64,000 nucleotides of DNA, taken from assembly GCA_037577475.1 (NCBI GenBank), contig CM075186.1, positions 1,249,501-1,313,500 of the forward strand. The letters are read 5' to 3'. Below, in pieces: positions 1 to 13,600 of the stretch; the stretch's first letter is position 1; every line of letters begins with the position of its first letter. The translations under genes were made by a program, and so were the position numbers. A model generated the notes under the pieces. That model ran no database searches. It saw only the letters and a list, made by a program, of their open reading frames with translations, and had not been told where the DNA came from. The DNA comes from Chaunax sp. Z400 (Eukaryota; Chordata; Actinopteri; Lophiiformes; Chaunacidae).

Positions 1-45
1 CATGTTTCAGCCGAGTCTCTGATTGGTCGGCGCTGACAGGTGAGT

Positions 46-3000
46 TTATCGAGCAACGAGTCTTCGTTTGGTCGTCTGATCCACCAGTTTGTGATAGTTG
101 TCCAGTTTGTCTCGAACTTTATTGTACATCTGAAAGCAGACAAGGTTTCATTAATACAGGAGTGAGGCGGTGCTGCGGGTTCATTTCCCTGAAACGTTCA
201 TCAGAAGGTTCTGATGATGACTCACGCTGCTGTTGGTCTGAGTCTCATTCAGAGTCTTGAGCAGCTGATCGATGGACGTGTACGGCAACCACACTGAAGA
301 CGACGTCGCAGACAGAGGCCTCTGCAACACACGTTCAATTATTAAGTTATCACCTTGTTAGAAAACACTGTTGTGGTGCGTTCAATGTACATACAAACTG
401 ATTAGAGCAGTGGTTCCCAAAGTCTGATGATGCAGATGGCAGTAAAAATGGTCAGAAATGTTCATTCATGCACAAACTGTTAATCTTGTTATTTATAGAT
501 AAGGTCTATTGTGATTTGGGTCACGATCGTTTGTCATTAAAAATGTGGGTCCCCAGAAAAAAAGTTTGGGAACCACTGGATAAGAGAATAGATTCAGTAT
601 TTTTAGACTTCATTCTTAAGTAGCTTCATAACATTACATCACAGACTCATCTGGGACGCCCCGATAATATCAACCATGTTTGACATTGAGGATTTAAAAT
701 CTGGATGATGACATCACTTTCTGAGCCAATGAGAGAGACATCCCAGAGCAGCTGACGGTGCTGCAAAGCAACTAAACATTTCTAACATTGTAAAGTGTAG
801 GCTGAGCTTTAACCTCTTCAGCTCCACCAGTCGTCCCTCTGTCTGTCTCATCCCTTCAGTGGACATGGACACTCGTACTTGAAGTACTCCTACCTCTATT
901 CCAAAGTACTGGTGTCCTTTCCCCTGCAGGGCATCTACATACTCCAACACCAGCTCAGCTGCAGCGTCCAGCAGGTCAAAGTTCAGGAAGAGACGTAGCA
1001 GAGATGCAGCGTCCACAGCCTGCAGTGAAAACAGCAGCAGCGCAGTGCATCATGGGAAAACAAGCAGGAACTAATATACTTTATTAATAAAGTATTTAAC
1101 CTGGGGCTGACACAGGCATGATTAACAGGTCATGAATGCAAACCACCCCTCCTCTCTCACCTTGTAAGACGTAACCAGCCAATCAGGCAGAGGGACGCCA
1201 TGTGACAGCAACTTGTTGATGACACAGCGGTGGTACTGTCCGTTAGCAGAGGGATACCTGTCCAGGTAAGAGGCCAGCAGCCGCCACGCCTCATCTGTAG
1301 CGCTGAACACAGGAAGAAACAGATGACTAAACTTAAACCTGAAGGAGGCAAAAATGAAAACAAAATCTTTGCAATTTATGAAAACCTTTATTTATTGTGG
1401 CTGTTAGTTGTTCATATTGTCATCTCACATAAATAAACTGCAATGCCACAACAGGTAATTGACACTTGTAACACTTTACATTACAAGTGTACATGTGGCA
1501 GTTTAATCCTATAATAATACAAAATAAATAAAACATTCCTGGATCCAGACGGGGATCTGGATCACCACTAAGACTAACACTAAAATCTAATCGATTCTTC
1601 CTTTGGCCACTTCCGACATCTCCTGAAAATTTGATCAAAATCCGTTGCTTAGTTTTCTTTTTATCCTGTTAACAATCCAACAAACCGCAAAACATAAGCT
1701 CCTCCCTTGGCGGAGGTAATTAATATCAAACCTGGACTCTTTGGTGTTGACGACAGATGACAGCTGATTAGCAGCCAACCAGCTCCAGGCTTCATTCTGA
1801 GTCTCCTCCCCCCCAAACTGAAGCTTGATGCATCTGAGAAAAAAAGAATTTAGACATGTTGATGTCTCCTTCATGTTTCAGCACGTTAAGAAATGGCAGC
1901 AGACAGGAGTTCATATTATACTCACATCAGGTCCTAAAGGTTACTACAAATAATTCATGTTTAAATATTCTGACACATATACAAAAATTCTTTAGTCTTT
2001 CAGGCTCTTTGTAAAGATGAAATCTGCTGTTTGAACAGAATGAAGTAAAAGAAACAAGTAAAACTCACTTGAAGGTCAAACCCTCAAAGACCGACGTCAG
2101 GCTCAGTTTGAACGTCTGACAGACGGACAGAGCCGAGTCAAACAGTCCCGTTTGGACCAACAGGGCCACCATTTCCACGGCTGACGCACTGCCTGAAGGT
2201 GCAGACAGGGGAGACACAGAGAGAAGGGTGAGAGACAAGAGAGATGGGTGAGAGACACAGAGAGAAGGGTGAGAGACACAGAGAGACAGGTGAGAGACAA
2301 GAGAGATGGGTGAGAGACACAGAGAGATGGGTGAGAGACAAGAGAGAAGGGTGAGAGACACAGAGAGATGGGTGAGAGATACAGAGAGATGGGTGAGAGA
2401 CACAGAGAGATGGGTGAGAGATACAGAGAGATGGGTGAGAGATACAGAGAGACGGGTGAGAGACACAGAGAGACAGGTGAGAGACAAGAGAGATGGGTGA
2501 GAGACACAGAGAGATGGTTGAGAGACACAGAGAGACAGGTGAGAGACAAGAGAGATGGGTGAGAGACACAGAGAGATGGTTGAGAGACACAGAGAGAAGG
2601 GTGAGAGACACGGAGAGATGGGTGAGAGACAAGAGAGATGGGTAAGAGACACAGAGAGACGGGTGAGAGACACAGAGAGACAGGTGAGAGACAAGAGAGA
2701 CAGGTGAGAGACACAGAGAGACAGGTGAGAGACACAGAGAGACGGGTGAGAGACACAGAGAGATGGGTGAGAGACACAGAGAGAAGGGTGAGAGACACAG
2801 AGAGAAGGGTGAGAGACACAGAGAGATGGGTGAGAGATACAGAGAGATGGGTGAGAGACACAGAGAGATGGGTGAGAGACAGAGAGAAGGGTGAGAGACA
2901 CAGAGAGAAGGGTGAGAGACAGAGAGAAGGGTGAGAGACACAGAGAGAAGGGTGAGAGACACAGAGAGAAGGGTGAGAGACACAGAGAGATGGGTGAGAG

Positions 3001-4612
3001 ATACAGAGAGATGGTTGAGAGATACAGAGAGATGGGTGAGAGACACAGAGAGATGGGTGAGAGACAGAGAGAAGGGTGAGAGACACAGAGAGAAGGGTGA
3101 GAGACAGAGAGAAGGGTGAGAGACACAGAGAGAAGGGTGAGAGACACAGAGAGATGGGTGAGAGATACAGAGAAACGGGTGAGAGATACAGAGAAACGGG
3201 TGAGAGACACAGAGAGAAGGGTGAGAGACACAGAGAGAAGGGTGAGAGATACAGAGAAACGGGTGAGAGATACAGAGAAACGGGTGAGAGACACAGAGAG
3301 AAGGGTGAGAGACACAGAGAGAAGGGTGAGAGATACAGAGAAATGGGTGAGACAGAAGAGACAACAGAGACAGTTGCAGGTGCTAAAGGAGTTGGAAGTG
3401 CCATAGTGTTACAGGTGTACACAGTGTTACAGGTGTACACAGGTGTCGTAGTGTTACAGGTGTCGTAGTGTTACAGGTGTCGTAGTGTTACAGGTGTACC
3501 AGCGATGGCAGCAGATGGTGGGTGGTGCTGGGCGAGGGTGAGGCGGCTGCGGGACAGGATGTACTCCTTTTCCAGGTCCTTGAGTTCCAGGATGTCAACC
3601 TGACATCTGACTGAAGGAGAACAGAACATTCCAGTGTTATAATAATATAATAGTAATGGTATATGTTATAATTATGATATAATAATAATAGTTAAATGTA
3701 TTTTATCTGAGACAACAGGGTTTAAACAGTTCTTTTTTTCCCCAGAGGTGACTTGATTATTAGTAGTCAAGGAGACAGATAAACAATATTCAGAACAAAT
3801 CTATTTGTACAGATTCTTAATCTTTTAAGTTTAAAATAACCAGGGATGGAATGTAACCGAGTACTTAAGTACATTCATATTTCCACTAAAAGGCAAATAC
3901 TGTAGTTTTTACTGCCTACACTTATTTTAGCAGATTTAAATACTATTATGTATTACTGCTACTATTCTAACTATTATTTTTATGTTTTTTATTCTATCAG
4001 TAATTCAACAATCGCTCAGTTTGTCTGATATTAAATCTCTTTTAGCTGGTTTTAAATATGCGGCTCTTAAGCTTTAAATTAGATTCTGTAACACATGAAT
4101 ATTAACTACCATAGAACTTAGAACAGCTGGTGAACAAATGAATATTCTTCCACTAGGAGGCAGCATGCCCCCACAATAAACAACCTATAATGATGATGTT
4201 GATGATGAGTTTATTTTTTCTAACAGGTGAATTCAATTACATTTCCTTAGAGACATAACTTCAAATAATACTTTTCTTAACTGTAACTGTTTTTTATGTA
4301 TGTGCTTCTCACTGTTTTAGTGCCTGATTCTGTTTCTTGTAATTTCATTATTTCATTGTTTACTCTGCAACTCTGGTCAGAAAAGTAATATAAGAAGTTA
4401 TATTATCACTACTAATTATCTTGTGATGATGCAGTCTGTCCACAGTGAGGTTGTTGATAAAGTTTTGTGATGGATAGCTGATGTCACCTGGTTCAGAGGT
4501 CAACTCTCCATCGGAGTTTCTCTTTGGTGATGCTCCAGGACGCTCATACTGCAGCAAACACAGACATATCAGACGGAGAACAAAACGTCAGCAATTCCAG
4601 ATGGAGGTCCTG

Positions 4613-4649
<37 letters not shown>

Positions 4650-7600
4650 TGTGTGTGTAGATGTACCACAGCTCCGGCGGCAGGTTGGACGATCCAGGCA
4701 TACTCTGGTCTGATGAGGCGGAGACAGTTGAGAGCAGCCAGGTAACAGTTCACCTGTTTCTGAAGACCGAGACGAGTCCGAACCTCTCGACCTAAACGCA
4801 TCCCGAACTCGAACATTACCGTCCCCGCTAAAAAAGAAAACACACAAACACACAGTTTGTGTGTGACTGTAAAACTTGTTCTTTTTATTAACATTTTCTT
4901 TAGAAACAGTTTGTTCACTTTTAACACTTAAAAGCATTACATTAAATCTCCTGAATACAACTGAATATGACACCACTTTACTGACACACACTTAGCTTCA
5001 CTAGGCAGATGTTCTGGCTTCAGTAACCAAATGTTTTCAGTGCAGCTAACAATAAGTTTATAAAGTCGGTAACCAAATGTTTAGCTAAGATGACATTTAG
5101 CATCAGTAACCAGATGTTTGGCTAAGATGACTTTTAGCATCAGTAACCAGACGTTTGGCTAAGATGACGTTTAGCATCAGTAACCAGATGTTTGGCTAAG
5201 ATGATGTTTAGCGACAGTAACCAGATGATTGGCTAAGATGACTTTTAGCATCAGTAACCAGACGTTGCTGTACTTGTACCTTTCCTGTAGTTGTGTCTGT
5301 TGATGTGGAAGGCGTACAGCAGCTCGTAGTAATTATGAGACAGCAGATCCAAACCTCTGGCTCGAGACTCAATGATACTAACAACCTGATGATGACACCA
5401 CAGTTAACTCTTATTTTTGCTGAGACTTAAATCAGCAACCCCATTCAGACAGTTAACCTGCGGTATCCACAGTGAGGGCGGTGTCAGCTGAGGGCTTTAC
5501 CTCATCGTGCAGGTTGACGTAGGGGAACTGGACTAAATCCTGGAGTTGAGAGCGTTCACACAGAACCACCACCAGCTGACGGAGACAATCCAGCTGCCTG
5601 AGATCATAACGTTTACAACAGTTTATATACAGATCTATTATATACATTAAAGGATTCACTATAAACCTACACCGCACATGTTTTTAGAACTCTTTAAGTG
5701 TGTATAACTATATGTGTATATGTACTTACATGCTGCAGTCTGGGTTCTGTGTGAGGGCTTCATAAGCTTCACTGTTGTGTCCAAGATCCAGATGATGTTT
5801 AAATATCCGAGTCCACAGAGCAGCCTGTAGAGAACGACAGACTTAAACTGATGTATTCGTACTTAAAAAGCTGTAACAGTCATTTAACTCAGTGTGATGA
5901 TTTCTGATGTCATCAAATAGAAAAGGTGCTGATACAAAATAGATCACATTAAACTAATCAGTACAGTTGTTGTCACTACCACAGTGATTGAATACTGTAA
6001 TATTTCATGTAAATAGTACACAGTTCATGTACTATTGGTTTCATCCTCAGGTTTCAGACACACTAAAAATCTCACAGACTGTTTTAGCTACTGAATAGCA
6101 TGTTGCTAAGGAAGTTCAGACGGAGTCAGTGAATGGCTGTGTGTTGAGGTGGAGGTTGGCTGCAGACATGCTAACATTAGCTGCAGTGCTGGCTGCAGAC
6201 ATGCTAACATTAGCTGCAGTGCTGGCTGCAGACATGCTAACATTAGCTGCAGTGCTGGCTGCAGACATGCTAACATTAGCTGCAGTGCTGGCTGCAGACA
6301 TGCTAATGTTAGCTGCATGGGGACTTAAAGATTAACAAACATGGTTCACTCGTGTCTGTTGACAGGTTGTCCTGGACAGCTTTACATTCATCACAGATTC
6401 ATCACAGATACACGAGTGTTGTCTTCACCCAGTTTTGAAAAGTTAACGTAAGCTCGCTCTCTCTTTAGAGAGGGATGATGTATGGAAACCAACCTACCTA
6501 ACAGTTTACCTGTGTGCTAAATGTTACCTGGCTGTTGACGTCGTTGGTGGCCTCTGTTATGGCCAGAGAGGCCAAATGGATGACAAGCTCAGGCAGACCA
6601 ACATCCTCCAACAACCGCAGCACCTGAACCAACACACAATGGGGGAAACAGTAAGTATGTCAAAACCAGGTCTATTTGAAACCCACCTGTCTGCTACAGG
6701 TACTAATTTCTTTACCTCCACAAAGGAGGTTACGTTTCCAGCCATTGGTTGGTGTTTTTGTTTGTTAGCAAAACTACTTGAAAAGTTCTGAACCAAATTT
6801 AATGAAATTTTGTGGAGGGATTGGGCCGGTGTCAGGGACAAACCCATTAGATACTGAAGCAGAGCCAGATCCAGAAATTGAAATGACATCTTTGTGTTCA
6901 TACACGTGTTAATCCAGGTCTGGGTACCTTGTTGTAGTACTGTAATCTGGGGGTGGATGCAGCCTCCTCTTCCTCGGCCCCCGTCAGTCTGACCAGGAAG
7001 TCCTCCTTCTCTACCTCCGTCGCTGCGTCCTGGAAGCACTGCAGGGCCTGAGGAGGAGAAATATGATGAGTCAAAAGATCCTCCACGTTTAGAGTCAGAG
7101 ACCATCATCTTCAGTTTGAGTGGATCGCTGTGGCTGGTCAGACTCACCTTCTGGCCCTCCCCATTGGCCAGGTAACACTGACCCAGCATGAAGCAACAGG
7201 AGCCAATGTTCACCTGACACCAGGGACCAATCAGTCTCACGTACTCCTGCACACAGAAAATACAGGTGAGCTCCACCTGCTGAGTCATCACTGTCACACT
7301 CCACTCATATGTAAAGCCTTTTTAACCACAAAGCTACAGGTATTGGCTCGGAGGTGAAGGTGAATATAGATCAGGTGTGCTGATTCATAAAGAAATCTAA
7401 GCCAATCAAATCACTGGTCTCATCTCTCTGAAACAGCCGAGCCAGTCACAGTGCAGCGTGACAACAGGAAGACTTTAATTCTTCCACTATTTCAGTGTTA
7501 CAGGTGGTTTTCTTTAGGATCTAGATCAGTAATTTTTAAAAGACACCAAACTGAATCAGCACAGTTTCAGCTACAATCTGATCTCAGGTCAGTCTGCATC

Positions 7601-10600
7601 AGTATTCTTATTATTTGTTGTCTCACAGTAGTGAGTTTTTTGTGAGCCCTATAAATGTAAACATTCTGGATTCTGGATATATTATGTATATTTTAATTAT
7701 TCTAATTTCTTTGACACTTTTAATGGGAAGTGTTGATCTTAAGCGCAGATATTTAAACAAAATTAAGATGTCTTCCTCCATCATTTCTGAAAATAATATT
7801 TCATACTTCTTAGCTCGCTGTAACAGGGAGGAAGCATGTGAAACAACATGCTTCCTCCCTGTTGTATCTCATGAGGGCAGGCCTGGGGAAAGTATTCATT
7901 TATCTATTCGACATGAGCGACATTGAGTCAGTGAGAGGTTCTTGATGTGGGTTTCGACATGTTTTCAGGTTTAAGGCGAGTCTGCAGGGGATTTAATCAA
8001 CCGAAGGAAAACTGAGAGTCCGTCAATAAGACTGTCTCGGAGTTAAACCCACCTGCAGCTGTGTGTACTGACAGTTGGCCATCAGACACTCTGGGAACTG
8101 GAAGCCAGGGTTATTGGGCCAACTGGGAAACACCCGTTAAGATTCAACAACAGACAATGGAGAAGACAGGAAGTCACTGAAATAGATCATGTAAATATAT
8201 AACGAGGTTTTATAAAAGTTTTTTTTTAAATTTCATCTTTCATTTTAAAACTGAGATGATGCTGATTTCGTCTTTTATTTGCAGCTCGTCCACCAGTCTC
8301 CCAGTGACCATCAACCTGCCGACAGAGACACCTGAACAGGTGAAGGATACAGCAGCTGAGCCAGCAGCTGGACCACGTTGGAGATCATGTGACTCCAGTG
8401 GAGCGGAGCGTCACTCTGCTGCTGACAGTAAATCTGAGAGATGATGATCTTCCTCGCTGTGGTCTGATAGAAGAGCTCCACGACCGTCTGAGGACTCAAC
8501 ACTGTTGAGAAAAGAACATTTTTTAACATGTGAGATGCCTCGTTCTCCTCAGTCAATACCAAACTCTCCCTCCTAATTTTATGGTTCCCATAAGATTCAA
8601 TAACTTCCCATCACTGCCTGTCACTGCCTCTGCTGCCCTGACATCCGTAGTGCTGCCTGCTCTCTCAGCCCCACCACCCCAACATCCACCTGTTGGCTCC
8701 AGTTAAGGGGGTTCAAGAGGTTTGCTCATCACTCCCCAATATCTCTACAAACATATCTACGGGGAGTGATGAGGTCAGAAATTAGACACCAAACTCCAAC
8801 TATGTTCTGCTTAGAATAAAAAAAATGTAAAACTGAGTTGTTTGAACTTGGAGACCAAAATCACCAACATTTGATCTTCTCTTCCTTATTTAATGTTTCT
8901 ATAATTAGCGCTCCTCCTTTCACTAGGTACTGGACACACAGAGGAAACAGAAGAGACGAGTGATGACGTTTTAAAGTCAGCTGATCTGAGTTCACTGACC
9001 TGATCTGTTGGCGGAGAGGGCCGGGGTATCGGACAGCTCCAACACTGTGAGGTGCTGCAGGTTAGCGTCTCTGCAGGAGTTCAGAGGAGAAGAGGTTTTA
9101 CATTTATACATGTGTCAATGTTTCTGATCTTCTTTGTGTCTATGAGAAACTTTAAATATAACCAGCTGGACCAAAGACTGTATATTCTATATAGAAATAC
9201 ACCTTCAAAAGCAGTTTTCAAACCATTTCTGCAGCACAATGAATCAAAATACTAGGATTAAAATCTAAAAAATCTTTCTGACAAAGCCAGATGACATTAA
9301 AGAATCATTTGCTGAATTCTATATGTCCCTCTACCAAAATAACGATACTTGCTTTGATGATAAACAACTATTGCACTATTTGAAAGACATCAAACTACCC
9401 GTACTTTCAGACTCCATGATGAAAGAATTAGACGAACCCATAAAGGAGAGTGAGATACAAGAGGTAATTTCAAAATCGAAAAATAATAAAAGTCCAGCCC
9501 CCGATGGCCATGTTAATGAATTCTTTAAGACCTTTAAAGATATAATATCTCCCTTACTATATAAGGCTTACCATCATGCGCTAGAATCTGAAACTATAGC
9601 CCCCTCTTGGAATGACGCATCGATATTTCCTTCCCTCACTTTTTTAAATCTTATTTATTTTTTTGTAATTATTTATTTCATTTATTATTTCATTGTGTTT
9701 CATCTGCTCTCATGTTATTAGACCATTATACAAAGCTGTAATGGATAAAATGCTTCTACTAAGAATAAAAATAAACAGTAAAAACAAAATAATTAATAAT
9801 TATGATTAAAGCCTCAATGTGACGTCATTTTTTACATCAGATCTGTTGCATCAAAACCCTAATTTCTTATTTTACTCCAAATGACAAACTGACAAGGATA
9901 ACTGTCTGACTATACATCAATGTAAATAAATCAAATACGTCTAAAGATGAAGGTGATTAAAAGCTGCATCACCTACATGTATTGGAGCGTGTGTACTAGT
10001 ACACACATGCAAATGTGTATTTGTGTGTACTCACATGATATCCACAGGGACAGACGAGGCCAGGCTCTGACTGATGTGTTTGAGGAGATAATAGGAGGAG
10101 AGGAGGTGGGAGCTCCGAGGGATCAGGTCCTGCTGGAGCTGCAGCAGCTGAGCCCCCCCACCCAGAAACACCTGAACACACACAGACACACACACAGACA
10201 CACAGACACACACATCAGTCAGTCGAACTCAAACGGTAATTTAAACAACAACAGATCCAACAGAACTACAGCCTGACTCCATTTCTGTGACCACCTCTGG
10301 GTTCAAATCAGGAGGAATATGATCAGACTAAGACGACTGAGGTTAGTCCTAAAGACAGTGTCAGTGAGTGAGTTTATTTTCTCCTCTTTTTGACTTTTGT
10401 TCATTAGTGAAGTGATTCTTGTTTGCCTCTGTTCAAACTACAGTCACTGTTCATCGTCTACATGAAGTTCATTAAAATGTGGAGGAAAATAAACATTCAA
10501 ACTGTAATGAGCTGTTTGAATTCAAACCTTACAGAACTACAATCACAACCAAGTAATCTGCTTCATGCTCCAGCAGAGGGCAGCTTTTAATACTGACTGT

Positions 10601-13600
10601 CAGCTTGACCTATTGCAGCCTGGTATTTTGTGTTCTACATTAAAAAGCACCAGCCTGAATATAAAACCACATCAGAGGAGTCAGATGCTGGAACATAAGT
10701 TGTAGGAGATGCTCAAGAAACCAGTAGAGCAACATCAACTATACAGCTAGAAACCAGTGAAGCAACATCAACAAACAGCTAGAAGCCAATTGAGCAACAT
10801 CAACTATACAGCTAGAAATCAGTGGAGCAACATCAACTATACAGCTAGAAACCAGTGGAGCAACATCAACTATACAGCTAGAAACCAGTAGAGCAACATC
10901 AACTATACAGCTAGAAACCAGTGGAGCAACATCAACTATACAGCTAGAAACCAGTGGAGCAACATCAACTATACAGCTAGAAACCAGTGAAGCAACATCA
11001 ACTATACAGCCAGAAACCAGTGAAGCAACATCAACTATACAGCTAGAAACCAGTAGAGCAACATCAACTATACAGCTAGAAACCAGTGAAGCAACATCAA
11101 CTATACAGCCAGAAACCAGTGAAGCAACATCAACTATACAGCTAGAAACCAGTGAAGCAACATCAACTATACAGCCAGAAACCAGTGAAGCAACATCAAC
11201 TATACAGCTAGAAACCAGTGGAGCAACATCAACTATACAGCTAGAAACCAGTGAAGCAACATCAACTATACAGCCAGAAACCAGTGAAGCAACATCAACT
11301 ATACAGCTAGAAACCAGTAGAGCAACATCAACTATACAGCTAGAAACCAGTAGAGCAACATCAACTATACAGCTAGAAACCAGTAGAGCAACATCAACTA
11401 TACAGCTAGAAACCAGTAGAGCAACATCAACTATACAGCTAGAAACCAGTAGAGCAACATCAACTATACAGCTAGAAACCAGTAGAGCAACATCAACTAT
11501 ACAGCCAGAAACCAGTGAAGCAACATCAACTATACAGCTAGAAACCAGTAGAGCAACATCAACTATACAGCTAGAAACCAGTGGAGCAACATCAACTATA
11601 CAGCTAGAAACCAGTGGAGCAACATCAACTATACAGCTAGAAACCAGTGAAGCAACATCAACTATACAGCCAGAAACCAGTGAAGCAACATCAACTATAC
11701 AGCTAGAAACCAGTAGAGCAACATCAACTATACAGCTAGAAACCAGTGAAGCAACATCAACTATACAGCCAGAAACCAGTGAAGCAACATCAACTATACA
11801 GCTAGAAACCAGTGAAGCAACATCAACTATACAGCCAGAAACCAGTGAAGCAACATCAACTATACAGCTAGAAACCAGTGGAGCAACATCAACTATACAG
11901 CTAGAAACCAGTGAAGCAACATCAACTATACAGCCAGAAACCAGTGAAGCAACATCAACTATACAGCTAGAAACCAGTAGAGCAACATCAACTATACAGC
12001 TAGAAACCAGTAGAGCAACATCAACTATACAGCTAGAAACCAGTAGAGCAACATCAACTATACAGCTAGAAACCAGTAGAGCAACATCAACTATACAGCT
12101 AGAAACCAGTAGAGCAACATCAACTATACAGCTAGAAACCAGTAGAGCAACATCAACTATACAGCCAGAAACCAGTGAAGCAACATCAACTATACAGCTA
12201 GAAACCAGTGGAGCAACATTAACTGTAAACTGTGTGTCTGTAAATGTGTGCACGTACGTTGTCTCCAAAGCGCAGGTAGAGTTTCTGCAGGATTAGCAGG
12301 TCTCTACAGAACAGGACTCTGGTCATGGTCATGTGACAGACGGCCTGACAGACTACAGACACCGCTGAGCTGCTGCCGTACAGCTGAGACAGACTGATCC
12401 TGGTGTTCAGACTCTGACCTGCAAGACAAGGATCAGGAAAAACAAACACAGACTGTAAGACATCAGCAAGACACATCTACACGGGTCTATGTGTGAACCA
12501 GGAGTCTACACGGGTCTATGTGTGAACCAGGAGTCTACATGGGTCTATGTGTGAACCAGGAGTCTACATGGGTCTATGTGTGAACCAGGAGTCTACACGG
12601 GTCTATGTGTGAACCAGGAGTCTACATGGGTCTATGTGTGAACCAGGAGTCTACATGGGTCTATGTGTGAACCAGGACTCTACACGGGTCTATGTGTGAA
12701 CCAGGAGTCTACATGGGTAGACATCAAAACTCTTCAGAATCAACTCAATAACAAGGTCAGGTGATAGATGTGGTCACCTCCACCGGAGTTTGATACGGAT
12801 TCATTTGTTGTTTCCTACCAGGTGTGATGGGTCCTTCTCCGACCTCTGACTCCGTCTCCAGGTCCATCTCCCTCAGCAGGACCATCATGGCTGCCATCGG
12901 GTTACGAATGTCCTGCAGTTTGTTCTGGATGTCCTCGATCACATTATCACTTCAGGAAACATGACACCGCACAAGGAAATATTTATTATGAACTAAAAAC
13001 AACTCAAATATGTGGTCTCAACTGAATGTCAAGGTATTTTTTATTAATATTCAAAGTGTGTAAAAATCTAAGTTAATCTCTATCTTTTTTAGAGACCAAC
13101 CTGTATCAGTTAATCCAGTCAATCAACAGATTGAAAGTTACTTGCAGCTCTACATTAGCAGTCGTTGTGTTTGGTAAGTAATAATTAATCCAAGTTTTTA
13201 TACTATTATTGCTTCATTTAATAATAATAATAATGTCCACATATTGTTTAAGTCTCTTAAACTTTATTAACCACAAACCTCAATCCAGTCTCTTCATGAA
13301 ACTCTTAAACTGCACTTCAATTATTCATAAAACAGGTCGATTGCCTTCAATTTGTAAATGTTTTGTTGACATTTATGTTTCTATTACTGCCATTAAATAC
13401 AAACAGTGTTTTGTTTCCTGCAGCTGATACTGAACTGCTTAAAGTATGTCGATCAACAATAACATGAAGTAATAAAGTAAATTATTTTATATCAAAGATG
13501 GCAAACATTCGCTGCTTCAGTCTTCTAAAATCTGGATGATTAGTTTTTCCTTTGGTATAGTTGAGAAAGCTGTCATTCAAACACTGAAATTAAATTGTTC

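Noticed and set aside
2065..3440. Three overlapping minus-strand open frames of 408-445 codons
   Set aside because: They are translations of the 21-bp minisatellite (VSLTLLS, SLCVSHP). Only the last ~40 codons of one, at 2069-2192, are a true nup160 exon.
10739..12268. 509-codon minus-strand open frame
   Set aside because: Pure 33-bp minisatellite read in frame; it lies in a nup160 intron and the real exon frame stops at once inside it.
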